NCBI GenBank assembly: GCA_937950415.1 | Contig: CALFDL010000274.1 | Coordinates: 1-52,624, forward strand | Direction: 5' to 3' | Length of the DNA stretch: 52,624 nucleotides | From: an uncultured Collinsella sp. | GTDB taxonomy: Bacteria; Actinomycetota; Coriobacteriia; Coriobacteriales; Coriobacteriaceae | Part shown: positions 15,417 to 23,379 of the stretch, piece after piece | How positions within the stretch are numbered: the first letter of the stretch is position 1 | How the letters are laid out: every line of letters starts with the position of its first letter | Notes under the pieces: generated by a model | Databases searched by the model: none | What the model saw: only the letters and a program-made list of their open reading frames with translations | Told to the model about the DNA's origin: nothing | Translations under genes and position numbers: made by a program

Positions 15417-16787
15417 TTACAGACTGCTCTTGAGGCAGTTTGCTCCAATAAAGCCCGCTGCGTACAAGGGGAGGTGGCGCAGCTCGCGCCCGTCATCGGT
15501 TTCGCTGCGGGAAAAATTGTTCTCGGACAAAATGTAGGCATATGGCGATCGGGCTTTGTCCATAAACGACCCGAGGGTTCTCGCGCGCACGTTACGTGCG
15601 GACTTTACTTCGACGGGCATAATTTCCATACGGTCGGTCTGAAGTAAAAAATCGAGCTCGCCGGTCGTCTTCCAAGACGACGGCGGCACCCAGTAATACG
15701 TCTGCAAGCTATTGCCCGAAAATGCTTGCATGACCGAGTTTTCCGCCAGGGCGCCTCGGAAGTCGGAAGATAGCGCTATGGCGGAATCCTCTTTGAGGTC
15801 GAGCCAGAGCCGCGGGTTGATGCCGAGTTTGTAGAACATGAGGCCGGTATCGAGAAGATAGACCTTAAAGAAACTTCCATCTTCGTCGTCGAAGGGAACG
15901 AGGGGAGGCTCGATGCCTTCGGTCAGGTTGTTGACCGATATGATGCCGGCGCCTTCGAGCCAGTCGAGCGGCTCGATAAGCTTGGCGCGACGGCCTCCGC
16001 GTTCGACCTCGGAGTACTTGAATTTTTTTGTGGACGATCTCAGCAGCTGGGACGGAATGGAGCGCCAGACCTTGCGCGCCGCCACGCCGCTGATCCCGTT
16101 TTCGGGGTCGGTCATATCGGCGGTATAGGTCTCGTCGATTTCGCGCTGCTCGACGCGCGCATCCTCGATGGATAACGTCTTGCGATATGCGTTGACGGCG
16201 GCGGGCATGCCGCCCACGATCTGGTATCGATGAAACAGGCTGAGCGCGGCTTGGTGCGCGGCGTAGGTCTCGAGCGTGCCGGCGTGGGTACGAATGGCAT
16301 TGGCCATCTGCTCCTCGTCGAGCGCCCAGAGAAACTCCTCGAACGACATAGGATGCATGGTCTCTTGACGAACGCCGCTGGGAAAAGGCAACTTGCGCTT
16401 GCGCGTGGCGACGCCGAGCTGACTGCCGGTCGCGCATATGCGCCAGCCCGAACCCGAAAAAAAGCGAAGCGAGTTGAGCGCCCGTTCGCAGAGCTGCACC
16501 TCGTCAAACAGGATGAAGGCGGTTTCTTTGCGAATGGGGGTGCGTTTATAGTCTGAGATTCGCGCCACGATGGCGTTAACGTCGTCGGTGGGACAGTCGA
16601 ACAGCGGAGCGATCAGCTCAAGATCGGTCTGAAAGTCGAGTTTGACAAACGCATCGCCGGCAATTCGTCTGCCGATTTCCTCGGCAACGTACGTTTTGCC
16701 TACGCGTCGCGCACCACGGATGAGGAGGGGGCGCGACGCGTCCTTTGTCGCCCATGATTCGATAACGGATTCGATTGATCTGCGCAT
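15417..16787 (-). CDS. AAA ATPase with DUF4143 nuclease-like C-terminus (2)
   Basis: 456 residues. Walker A GARRVGKT (25-32, Lys31), Walker B ILFDEVQ (Asp95, Glu96), then a C-terminal DUF4143 region with RGALAENSVMQ (Glu349) and Glu377-x-Asp379 ... Glu393-Val-Lys395, again a PD-(D/E)XK-like arrangement. It is a distant paralogue of the gene at 13369, sharing motifs but little other sequence. Upstream sits a three-unit palindromic array with 33-bp period. It is probably cotranscribed with the tyrosine phosphatase. Function is unknown; nuclease activity is an inference from the residue pattern. Confidence 0.85.
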   Translation of the reverse strand: MRRSIESVIESWATKDASRPLLIRGARRVGKTYVAEEIGRRIAGDAFVKLDFQTDLELIAPLFDCPTDDVNAIVARISDYKRTPIRKETAFILFDEVQLCERALNSLRFFSGSGWRICATGSQLGVATRKRKLPFPSGVRQETMHPMSFEEFLWALDEEQMANAIRTHAGTLETYAAHQAALSLFHRYQIVGGMPAAVNAYRKTLSIEDARVEQREIDETYTADMTDPENGISGVAARKVWRSIPSQLLRSSTKKFKYSEVERGGRRAKLIEPLDWLEGAGIISVNNLTEGIEPPLVPFDDEDGSFFKVYLLDTGLMFYKLGINPRLWLDLKEDSAIALSSDFRGALAENSVMQAFSGNSLQTYYWVPPSSWKTTGELDFLLQTDRMEIMPVEVKSARNVRARTLGSFMDKARSPYAYILSENNFSRSETDDGRELRHLPLYAAGFIGANCLKSSL

Positions 16788-16808
16788 GGGGCCGCCTTTC
16801 CAATTTCG

Positions 16809-16889
16809 TGTACTTCAGATACATAGTTTAGTACGATTTCATGTACTTGGAATACACGAAATAGTAGAAAAGTGTGTATCTGAAGTACA
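16809..16889 (-). promoter_or_regulatory. Three TGTA-N7-TACA operators at exact 33-bp period
   Basis: TGTACTTCAGATACA at 16809-16823, TGTACTTGGAATACA at 16842-16856 and TGTATCTGAAGTACA at 16875-16889. Starts are exactly 33 bp apart; the third is the reverse complement of the first. Flanks extend the symmetry (ATTTCGTGTA...TACACGAAAT). The nearest unit ends 21 bp before the ATPase start codon at 16787, almost the same distance as in the first ATPase gene. Confidence 0.75.
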
Positions 16890-16982
16890 CGAAATTGCAC
16901 TGCTGGAGCTTGCAGGCGGATAAACACTACTCGTATGGGACGGTTTTCACCGGTTGCTCGCCACCTTGGGCTATGTTCGCCC

Positions 16983-18236
16983 CTATGCCTGCATCCGGGG
17001 CTGTGCAGATTGACGACGGCGCTCCCAGCGAGCCAACTTAATCGTCACCAGCGTGAGCGCCCAGGCCACAAGCGAGAACGCGGCGCCCACTGCACCCACG
17101 TACGCAATGCCAATGCTGCTTACCACGGCGCCGCCCACTGCGGTGCCAAACGAGATGCCGACGTTAAACGCCATGGGCTCAACCGAACTTGCGAGTACCA
17201 TCGACTTGGGATGGCGGCTGCGTGCCACGTCCATAAAGTGCGTGATGCATGAGACCGAGAACAGGTACATGAGCATCGCCAGGCTAAAGACAAAGACCAG
17301 CGCGAGCGGCATGGCGGCGCCCACGGCAAACAGCCCGAGCAGTGCCGCCGCCTGCAGCACAAACGTAACCAGCAGCGCCTTCATGCCAAAACGCGCATCG
17401 ATCCATCCGCCCAGGATGTTCGAGATCAGGCAGAACACGCCATAGGCCATAAGTGTGGTGCTCGCCTGAACGGTATCCATGCCCAGCATCTGCTCCAGAT
17501 AAGGCGTCACGTAGCCGTAGAATACGTAGACCGAGCCCACGCCAAACAAGAAGATGAGCATGCCGGTGATGATACTCGGCTCGCGTAGTAGCCCCGCCTG
17601 CTCGCGGAAGGTGGCGGGCTCATCGGTCTGCCCGGCGCGAGGCATAAACGCCACGAGCGCGCTACAGATCAAAACGGCAAAGGTCAGCGTGCCGTACATG
17701 GCCACGTGCCAATCGAGTGTGTCGGCCACAAACTTGCCAATCGAGGTCACAAAGACCATCGCCACGGAAAACGCGCCGTACACGACCGAGATGGCAAGTG
17801 AGGTTTGCTGCGGGGATAGCAGCTCAGGGATGTACGTCACGCCCACGGCGAGCAGCGCACCCGAGACAGAGCCCAGGACAATGCGTGAGATAAACAGCAC
17901 CTGGAAGTTGGGAGCCAACGCCATGACCAGGTTGCCGAGCACAAAGACGACGCTATAGCACACGAGCAGCTGGTAGCGGCGAAAACGCCCCGTGCTGAGC
18001 GCAAGCACCGGCGTGGCGATAGCGTAGACGAGCGCAAACACGCTGATGAGCTGGCCCGCAGTGGCAAGTGATATGCCGAGTTCCGTTGCCAAGTCGCTTT
18101 CGATGCCGATGACCACGAACTCGGAGCAGCCGAGCGAGAATCCCAACAGCACGAGCAGCGCCAGGCAGAGCTTGGTGCGCGCGGGGGAGAGCGCGGCGGC
18201 GGTTGGCTTACTTTTAGGCGTGGTTGCGGCGGTCAA
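16983..18236 (-). CDS. MFS transporter, drug/sugar efflux type (DHA1, AraJ/YdhP-like)
   Basis: About 417 residues with 12 predicted membrane segments; a conserved acidic residue in helix 1 (LGCSEFVVIGIE) and the ATPVLALSTGRFRR loop mark the DHA1 efflux group. The long upstream open frame (to 18665) is not credible, because it runs through a 31-nt palindrome and the divergent gene. The start chosen is TTG at 18236, with GGAG 8 nt before it; GTG at 18245 is the alternative. Substrate unknown. Divergent from the IPP isomerase fusion gene. Confidence 0.82.
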   Translation of the reverse strand: MTAATTPKSKPTAAALSPARTKLCLALLVLLGFSLGCSEFVVIGIESDLATELGISLATAGQLISVFALVYAIATPVLALSTGRFRRYQLLVCYSVVFVLGNLVMALAPNFQVLFISRIVLGSVSGALLAVGVTYIPELLSPQQTSLAISVVYGAFSVAMVFVTSIGKFVADTLDWHVAMYGTLTFAVLICSALVAFMPRAGQTDEPATFREQAGLLREPSIITGMLIFLFGVGSVYVFYGYVTPYLEQMLGMDTVQASTTLMAYGVFCLISNILGGWIDARFGMKALLVTFVLQAAALLGLFAVGAAMPLALVFVFSLAMLMYLFSVSCITHFMDVARSRHPKSMVLASSVEPMAFNVGISFGTAVGGAVVSSIGIAYVGAVGAAFSLVAWALTLVTIKLARWERRRQSAQPRMQA

Positions 18237-18294
18237 GGTTGTCACTCCAATGTCGCATGAATAAGCGGGATTCAATCCCTGCAACTCTAACAGA

Positions 18295-18325
18295 ATGTGA
18301 CAAAGGGGCAGTCCCTTTGTCACAT
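18295..18325 (+). repeat. 31-nt REP-like palindrome, GACAAAGG family
   Basis: Identical over 31 nt to the element at 14743. It lies between divergent genes (the MFS gene and the IPP isomerase fusion), so it cannot be a simple terminator for either. Confidence 0.8.
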
Positions 18326-18397
18326 GGAGGGCTTGCCTGTATAGTCGCAATACAGGCGAAGATGGTCTCAGGTACATCGCGGGCGGCAGGAGATCCC

Positions 18398-19345
18398 ATG
18401 GGTATGCACACGACAAAGGTTGCAGTGGGCGAGGGCAAGTTTGCGCTCGAGGCCCAGCTGACGGTGACGCCGCGAGGCATGGCGGTGTACGCCTGCTCGC
18501 CGGAGTTTGCGCACCTGGGCGCCACGGCGCAGGCCATTCCGCGCCCCGAGCCCGGCCGTACGGCAACGGTGAGCATCCTGGCCGTTCCGTGCCATCGAGA
18601 CGAGATCCCGGCGCACGATATCGCGGCGGCGCTGGCCACGCGCTTTGGCGTGCCGGTAGTTGCAAGCACGGGTTTTCATGTTGAACAAGCGAGCGGTGAC
18701 GACCTGCAGCGCGTGCTCGACACCACCAAGGAGCTCATCGCCGCGCTCGAGGAAGCCGCAGCCCGCATTCTGCGCGCCGGCTGGGATGAGGGCGGTGCGG
18801 GCGCCGAGGTCGTGGCGGTCGATGCTGCGACCGGCGAGGCGCTTGGCCCCGTCGACCGCATCGATGCCCATGCCGGCGAGGGCATCCTGCATCAGGCATT
18901 TCTGACGCTTTTGGTCGAGGGCCGGGGCGAAGACGCGCGCCTGCTGCTCTGTCGCCGCAGTCCGCTCAAGCGCCTGTGGGGCGGGGTGCTGGCCGATAGC
19001 TGCGCCGGCCATCCGCTCCCCGGGGAAGACGTCGCGGCCGCCACGGTGCGCCGCATCAACGAAGAGCTCGGCGTTACACGCGAGCCCGATCAGCTCGAGC
19101 ACCTCGGACACGTGGTGTACCGTGAGGACCACGGCGACGGCCGCTGCGAGTGCGAATGGTGCGAGGTCTACCTTGCCCATGTTGAGCCGGGCGAGCTGCA
19201 TATCAACCAAGAGGAGATCTCGGAGTTGCGCCGCGTGGCCCCGTCCGAGCTCGACGGCTACCTGCAGGGTCACCCCGAGCAGCTGGCCCCCTGGCTCCGC
19301 GAGGCTCTCAGCGACCCATCCATCCGTACGGCCCTCGCTATGTGA
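18398..19345 (+). CDS. LpdD-like domain fused to isopentenyl-diphosphate isomerase (type I, Nudix)
   Basis: 315 residues in two parts. Residues ~1-120 (FAHLGATAQAIPRP, GVPVVASTGFHVEQ, a closing helix) resemble LpdD/VdcD, a small accessory protein of hydroxyarylic-acid decarboxylase clusters; this match is from memory. Residues ~135-300 look like a type I IPP isomerase: SCAGHPLPGE with the presumed catalytic Cys202, Nudix-box RRINEELG, ECEWCEVY with Glu253 at the second acid position, and LHINQEEISELRRV. IPP isomerase makes DMAPP, the source of the prenyl group UbiX adds to FMN. UbiX and UbiD are encoded 2-4 kb downstream. Start chosen for AGGAGA 4 nt before ATG 18398. The last Met codon and stop lie inside a 31-nt palindrome. 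Confidence 0.72.
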   Translation: MGMHTTKVAVGEGKFALEAQLTVTPRGMAVYACSPEFAHLGATAQAIPRPEPGRTATVSILAVPCHRDEIPAHDIAAALATRFGVPVVASTGFHVEQASGDDLQRVLDTTKELIAALEEAAARILRAGWDEGGAGAEVVAVDAATGEALGPVDRIDAHAGEGILHQAFLTLLVEGRGEDARLLLCRRSPLKRLWGGVLADSCAGHPLPGEDVAAATVRRINEELGVTREPDQLEHLGHVVYREDHGDGRCECEWCEVYLAHVEPGELHINQEEISELRRVAPSELDGYLQGHPEQLAPWLREALSDPSIRTALAM

Positions 19346-19370
19346 CAAAGGGACAGTCCCTTTGTCACAT
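19340..19370 (+). repeat. 31-nt REP-like palindrome overlapping a stop codon
   Basis: Arms ATGTGACAAAGG and CCTTTGTCACAT around GACAGT. Its first six bases, ATGTGA, provide the last Met codon and the stop of the upstream fusion gene. Confidence 0.8.
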
Positions 19371-19372
19371 CC

Positions 19373-19437
19373 AAACCGTCACAACATTCGGCGAAAATCT
19401 CGAAAACGAGGAAAAGCGTCGAATGTTGTGACGGTTT
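19373..19437. repeat. 18-bp perfect inverted pair with CTCGA loop
   Basis: AAACCGTCACAACATTCG (19373-19390) and its exact complement (19420-19437) enclose a 29-nt loop that itself can pair (CTCGAAAACGAG). The right arm runs into GGTTTTTG, so it may also terminate transcription. It starts 2 nt after the 31-nt palindrome. Confidence 0.7.
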
Positions 19438-19504
19438 TTGTCTAGGGAATCGCTTCTCATCCAAAAAATCCGCTTGACTGTATTGCCGCAACACAGCGCA
19501 ACGT

Positions 19505-19535
19505 AAGGGGTGTCCGATAACGGGCGCCCCTTTTT
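19505..19535 (+). terminator. Intrinsic terminator or attenuator upstream of the DASS gene
   Basis: GGGGTGTCCG pairs imperfectly with CGGGCGCCCC around ATAA, followed by TTTTT (19531-19535). It ends 53 nt before the transporter start. A TTGACT box lies at 19474-19479, but no good -10 is visible. It could end the upstream unit or attenuate the decarboxylase operon. Confidence 0.5.
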
Positions 19536-19588
19536 AAGCGGCAACATGGCTGCGAATTCGGAGCGCCCCCAACAAGAAAGGTGGGGAG

Positions 19589-21046
19589 ATGGAAGCGGAA
19601 AAGAAGGCGTTTAAGATCACCAAGCGCGAAATTGGCTTTGTGCTGGGTATCGTTGTCTTTTTGCTGGTGAAGTTTCTTCCTTTGGCGGAGCTGAGCTCGA
19701 CGGTCGAGCTCACGGTCGGCGGTCAGACCTGTCTGGCACTGACGCTCGCCACGGTGGTGTTCTGGGCATGTGGCGTGGCACAGCCGGGCTTTGTGGGCCT
19801 GCTCTACTGCGCGCTGCTCGTCCTGTTCAAGGTGTGCGTGGACGACACGGGCGCCGCGAGCATTTCGGCGACGGTCGCCTCTACGTTTAGCTCGTGGACC
19901 AAGGCCACCATGTGGCTCGTCATCGGCGCCTACCTCATCGCCAGCGCGGTCAAGGAGTCGGGCCTGGGCGAGCGTATCGCCTACGCGTTCATGCTCAAGT
20001 TCGTGCGCGACGCCAAGTCGCTCATCATCTCGATCTTCGCGCTCACCTTTGTGCTGTCGCTGCTGATCCCGCATCCGTTCCCCCGCGCCTTCCTCATCCT
20101 CGCCGTCGTCTCGGTCATCGCCGAGTCCGCCGGCTACGGTGACGACGACAAGGGCAAGCTCGGCTTCCTCGTGTTTGCCGCTGCCGCCCCGGGTTCCATG
20201 TTCTTCCTGACGGGCGACTCCACGCTTAACCCGCTCGTTGCGCAGTACAGTGCCGAGGCCGGCGGCATGAGCCCGTCCTTCGTCGACTGGTTCCTGTACA
20301 TGAGCGTGCCTATGCTGGTTGCGCTGCTGTGCACCCTGTTCCTGGGCCTTTTCCTCTTTAAGCCCAGCAAGGAGCTCGTCTACGATCGCGAGCAGATCGT
20401 GGCCAAGCAGGCCGCGCTCGGCAAGCTCTCCGTCAAGGAGATCCGCACCATCGTGTGGCTTGTCATCGCCATCGCGCTGTGGCTCACCGTCTCGGGCGAC
20501 TATATCGGCTGGGTCACCCTGGCCATTGGTGTCGCTCTCGCCATGCCCATCATTGGCGAAGTCCTCACCCCCGCCAGCTGGAACGCTGTCGATATCAAGT
20601 CCCTCATGTTCCTGACGGCCGCCATGGCCGTGGGCTCCGTGGGCGGTGCCACCGGCATGAACGCCTGGATCGCCGACGTCGTGCTCCCCAGCTCCGTGCC
20701 CGAGAACATCTTCCTGTTCGCCCTGCTCGTCGCCGCGCTTTCCATGATCATCCACATGTTCATGGGCTCGGTCATGGCCGTGCTCGGCGTGTGCGTGCCG
20801 GCATTTATCAGCTTTGCCGCCGGCTCCAGCGTGAGCCCACTCGCCGTGGCGCTCATCGTCTTCACGTCCATCAACATCCATTACATCCTGCCGTTCCATA
20901 ACCTGCCGATCCTTATCGGCGAAGGCAAGGACGCCGGCGGCTACACCTCCAAAGAGGCCATGCGCATGGGCATCCCCCTCACCGCGGTCGTCTTTGTCGT
21001 CGTGCTGGTCGAGGCCGCCTGGTTCCACCTCTTTGGCCTGATGTAA
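19589..21046 (+). CDS. DASS/SLC13-family anion transporter
   Basis: 485 residues, hydrophobic throughout with ~11-12 membrane segments. The pattern fits the divalent anion:sodium symporter family: SSWTKATMWLVIGAYLIA, the PHPFPRAFLIL segment, GDSTLNPLVAQ and late THI-like hairpin MFMGSVMAVLGVCVPAF. Such carriers move dicarboxylates, sulfate or other carboxylated anions. GGTGGGGAG precedes the ATG. It is the first gene of a transporter-UbiD-UbiX cluster, so the probable cargo is the aromatic or related acid that UbiD decarboxylates, perhaps exchanged with product. Ion coupling cannot be read. Confidence 0.85.
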   Translation: MEAEKKAFKITKREIGFVLGIVVFLLVKFLPLAELSSTVELTVGGQTCLALTLATVVFWACGVAQPGFVGLLYCALLVLFKVCVDDTGAASISATVASTFSSWTKATMWLVIGAYLIASAVKESGLGERIAYAFMLKFVRDAKSLIISIFALTFVLSLLIPHPFPRAFLILAVVSVIAESAGYGDDDKGKLGFLVFAAAAPGSMFFLTGDSTLNPLVAQYSAEAGGMSPSFVDWFLYMSVPMLVALLCTLFLGLFLFKPSKELVYDREQIVAKQAALGKLSVKEIRTIVWLVIAIALWLTVSGDYIGWVTLAIGVALAMPIIGEVLTPASWNAVDIKSLMFLTAAMAVGSVGGATGMNAWIADVVLPSSVPENIFLFALLVAALSMIIHMFMGSVMAVLGVCVPAFISFAAGSSVSPLAVALIVFTSINIHYILPFHNLPILIGEGKDAGGYTSKEAMRMGIPLTAVVFVVVLVEAAWFHLFGLM

Positions 21047-21188
21047 GCGGTCGAGCGCCCCGGCTGTAAGCAGCCAAGCGCTTGAACTTCGAGTGGTCGA
21101 GCGCTCCATTTGTGAGCGCCGCGGCCCCATTACGTTACCCCGTCCGGCGGCACCCCGTCGCCGGACACTCTCCCGAAAGGAGTACGCC

Positions 21189-22676
21189 ATGTCCACTACC
21201 GATGCTTCCCAGATCCACGACCTGCGTTCCGCGCTCGACTTTTTGCGTGAGATGCCGGGCCAGCTGCTCGAGACCGACACCCAGGTCGATCCCGATGCCG
21301 AGGTCTCGGGCGTCTACCGTCACGTCGGTGCTGGCGGCACCGTCATGCGCCCGACCAAAGAGGGTCCGGCGATGGTCTTCAACAACGTCAAGGGCTTTGA
21401 CGACGCCAAGGTCTGCATCGGTATGCTTGCCAGCCGCAAGCGCGTTGCCGCCCTGCTCGACCTGGACGAGGAGCACCTGGGCCTCGAGATCGGCAAGCGC
21501 TTCGAGAACCTGATCGCCCCCGAGCAGATCGCCGAGGGCAAGCACGTCGACTGCCAGGAGGTCGTGTACAAGGCGACCGACGAGGGCTTTGACCTGCGCA
21601 AGATCGTTCCCGCTCCCACCAACACGCCCGTTGACGGCGGCCCCTACATCACCATGGGCCTCGCCTATGGCACGAGCCCCGATGGCACCCAGTCCGACGT
21701 AACCATCCACCGCTTCTCCTGCGTCGACAAGGACAAGCTCGCCATGTGGATCACCCCGGGCAGCCGTCACCTGGGTGCGTTCTTTGACGAGTACTGCCAG
21801 CGCGGCGAGGATATGCCCATCTCCATCTCCATCGGCCTGGACCCCGCCGTGTACATGTGCTGCGGCTTCGAGGCTCCCACCACGCCGCTCGGCTTCAACG
21901 AGCTGCAGATCGCCGGCGCCCTGCGCGGCCGCGCCGTCGAGCTTGCCGACTGCGTCACCGTTCCGCAGAAGTGCATTGCCAATGCCGAGTACGTGCTCGA
22001 GGGCTACCTCATGCACGACGAGACCATCAACGAGGATGTCAACGGCCACGGCTACGCCATGCCCGAGTTCCCCGGCTACACCGGTGGCGCCAAGGTCTGC
22101 CCGGTGATCAAGATCACCGCCGTCACCACGCGCGTCAACCCCATTATGGAGAGCTGCATCGGCCCTTCGCACGAGCACGTGTCCATGGCCGGTATCCCCA
22201 CCGAGGCCTCCATCTACAAGATGGTCGAGACCGCTATCCCGGGCCGCCTGCTCAACGTTCACGCCGCTCCCTGCGGTGGCGGCAAGTTCGTTGCCATCAT
22301 GCAGTTCAAGAAGTCGAGCAAAAATGACGAGGGCCGTCAGCGCAACGCCGCCATGCTCGCCTTCTCGGCGTTCTCCGAGCTCAAGCACGTCATCCTTGTC
22401 GACGAGGATGTCGACATCTTCGATATGAGCGACGTGATGTGGGCCATGACCACGCGCTTCCAGGCCGACGTGGACCTCATCACCATCCCCGGTTGCCACT
22501 GCCACGTGCTCGATCCGTCCAACGACCCCGCGTTCGATCCTTCGATCCGCGAGCACGGTATCGCCTGCAAGGCCATCTTCGACTGCACGGTTCCGTTTAA
22601 CCTCAAGAAGAACTTCATCCGCTCGCAGTTCATGGAGATCGACAAGGACAAGTGGGCCGCCGAGCTCGCCTTCTAG
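21189..22676 (+). CDS. UbiD-family decarboxylase (LpdC/gallate decarboxylase-like)
   Basis: 495 residues. The start at 21189 has GAAAGGAG just upstream. Characteristic stretches include YITMGLAYG, TIHRFSCVDKDKLAMW, PGSRHLGAFFDEY, the EYVLEGYL block with the conserved acidic residues, and LVDEDVDIFDMSDVMWAM with PGCHCHVLDPS, as in LpdC-type hydroxybenzoate/gallate decarboxylases. The enzyme would need prenylated FMN, a divalent metal and K+ and would release CO2 from an aromatic or unsaturated acid. UbiX, which makes that cofactor, is encoded 33 nt downstream. Substrate is not determined by sequence; gallate or protocatechuate are the best guesses. Confidence 0.9.
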   Translation: MSTTDASQIHDLRSALDFLREMPGQLLETDTQVDPDAEVSGVYRHVGAGGTVMRPTKEGPAMVFNNVKGFDDAKVCIGMLASRKRVAALLDLDEEHLGLEIGKRFENLIAPEQIAEGKHVDCQEVVYKATDEGFDLRKIVPAPTNTPVDGGPYITMGLAYGTSPDGTQSDVTIHRFSCVDKDKLAMWITPGSRHLGAFFDEYCQRGEDMPISISIGLDPAVYMCCGFEAPTTPLGFNELQIAGALRGRAVELADCVTVPQKCIANAEYVLEGYLMHDETINEDVNGHGYAMPEFPGYTGGAKVCPVIKITAVTTRVNPIMESCIGPSHEHVSMAGIPTEASIYKMVETAIPGRLLNVHAAPCGGGKFVAIMQFKKSSKNDEGRQRNAAMLAFSAFSELKHVILVDEDVDIFDMSDVMWAMTTRFQADVDLITIPGCHCHVLDPSNDPAFDPSIREHGIACKAIFDCTVPFNLKKNFIRSQFMEIDKDKWAAELAF

Positions 22677-22709
22677 TAAGTAGCCCTACCAAGTAGTTAA
22701 GGAGTTGTC

Positions 22710-23288
22710 ATGCCTGAGTCTTCTGTTCGTCCCCGTCGCATTGTCGTTGGCGTGTCTGGCGCCAGCGGTGCGGCACTGGGCCTTGAATGCCTCAAATGCC
22801 TGCGCCAGGCCGGCGCTGAGTCGGCGCTTGTCGTCACGCGCGGGGGAGAGATCACCATCGAGCAGGAGCTCGGCATGACGCTCGACGAGTTTGCGTGCTA
22901 TGCCGATGTGGTCTACGACAACAAGAACATTGGCGCTGCCATCGCAAGCGGCACCTATCCGGTCGACGGCATGATCGTGGCTCCCTGCTCCATGAAGACG
23001 CTCGCCGGCATCGCGAGCGGCTACAGCGAAAACCTGTTGCTGCGTGCGGCCGATGTGCAGATGAAAGAGCAGCGCCGCCTGGTGCTTATGGTGCGCGAGA
23101 CGCCCTTCAGTGCGATCCATGTCGACAACATGGCACGCCTGGCGCGCGTGCCGGGTGTCATGCTCATGCCGCCCATGCTCACGTTTTACAACGGCCCCGC
23201 CACGCTCGATGAGGCGGTGCATCACATCGCCGCCAAGGCACTCGAGGCCGTCGGCGTGTCGTGCGCCAACTATAAGCGCTGGTCATAG
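22710..23288 (+). CDS. ubiX: UbiX flavin prenyltransferase
   Basis: 192 residues. GVSGASGAALG at the N-terminus is the FMN phosphate-binding turn, and APCSMKTLAGIASGYSENLL followed by RETPFSAIH is diagnostic of UbiX/Pad1. The enzyme attaches a dimethylallyl group to FMN to give prenylated FMN, the cofactor of UbiD decarboxylases. TTAAGGAG precedes the ATG, and the gene sits 33 nt after ubiD in the same operon. The prenyl donor comes from DMAPP, made by the isomerase domain of the fusion gene at 18398. Confidence 0.93.
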   Translation: MPESSVRPRRIVVGVSGASGAALGLECLKCLRQAGAESALVVTRGGEITIEQELGMTLDEFACYADVVYDNKNIGAAIASGTYPVDGMIVAPCSMKTLAGIASGYSENLLLRAADVQMKEQRRLVLMVRETPFSAIHVDNMARLARVPGVMLMPPMLTFYNGPATLDEAVHHIAAKALEAVGVSCANYKRWS

Positions 23289-23320
23289 GCATCTTTAGGG
23301 TAGGATACGAGTAGTGTTTG

Positions 23321-23351
23321 AGCCCGCTGCCCCTGTGGACGGCGGGCTTTT
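23321..23351 (+). terminator. Rho-independent terminator after ubiX
   Basis: AGCCCGC (23321-23327) pairs with GCGGGCT (23342-23348), followed by TTT. It separates the decarboxylase operon from the MerR gene. Confidence 0.6.
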
Positions 23352-23379
23352 CGTGTCAAAGGGTGTGTCGGGAGGACCT

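Noticed and set aside
18224..18397. Upstream extension of the IPP isomerase fusion to 18224
   Set aside because: The added residues include the translated 31-nt palindrome and overlap the MFS start; AGGAGA before 18398 marks a better start.
16983..18665. 560-residue version of the MFS transporter
   Set aside because: The added N-terminus is Pro/Arg-rich, passes through a 31-nt palindrome and overlaps the divergent gene; a start at 18236 gives a normal MFS length.
19457..21280. 607-codon open frame opposite the DASS transporter gene
   Set aside because: Antisense of a recognisable transporter; the product would be an Asp/Gly/His/Arg-rich low-complexity chain.
21135..22556. 473-codon open frame opposite ubiD
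   Set aside because: Mirror frame of a conserved enzyme gene with no domain of its own.
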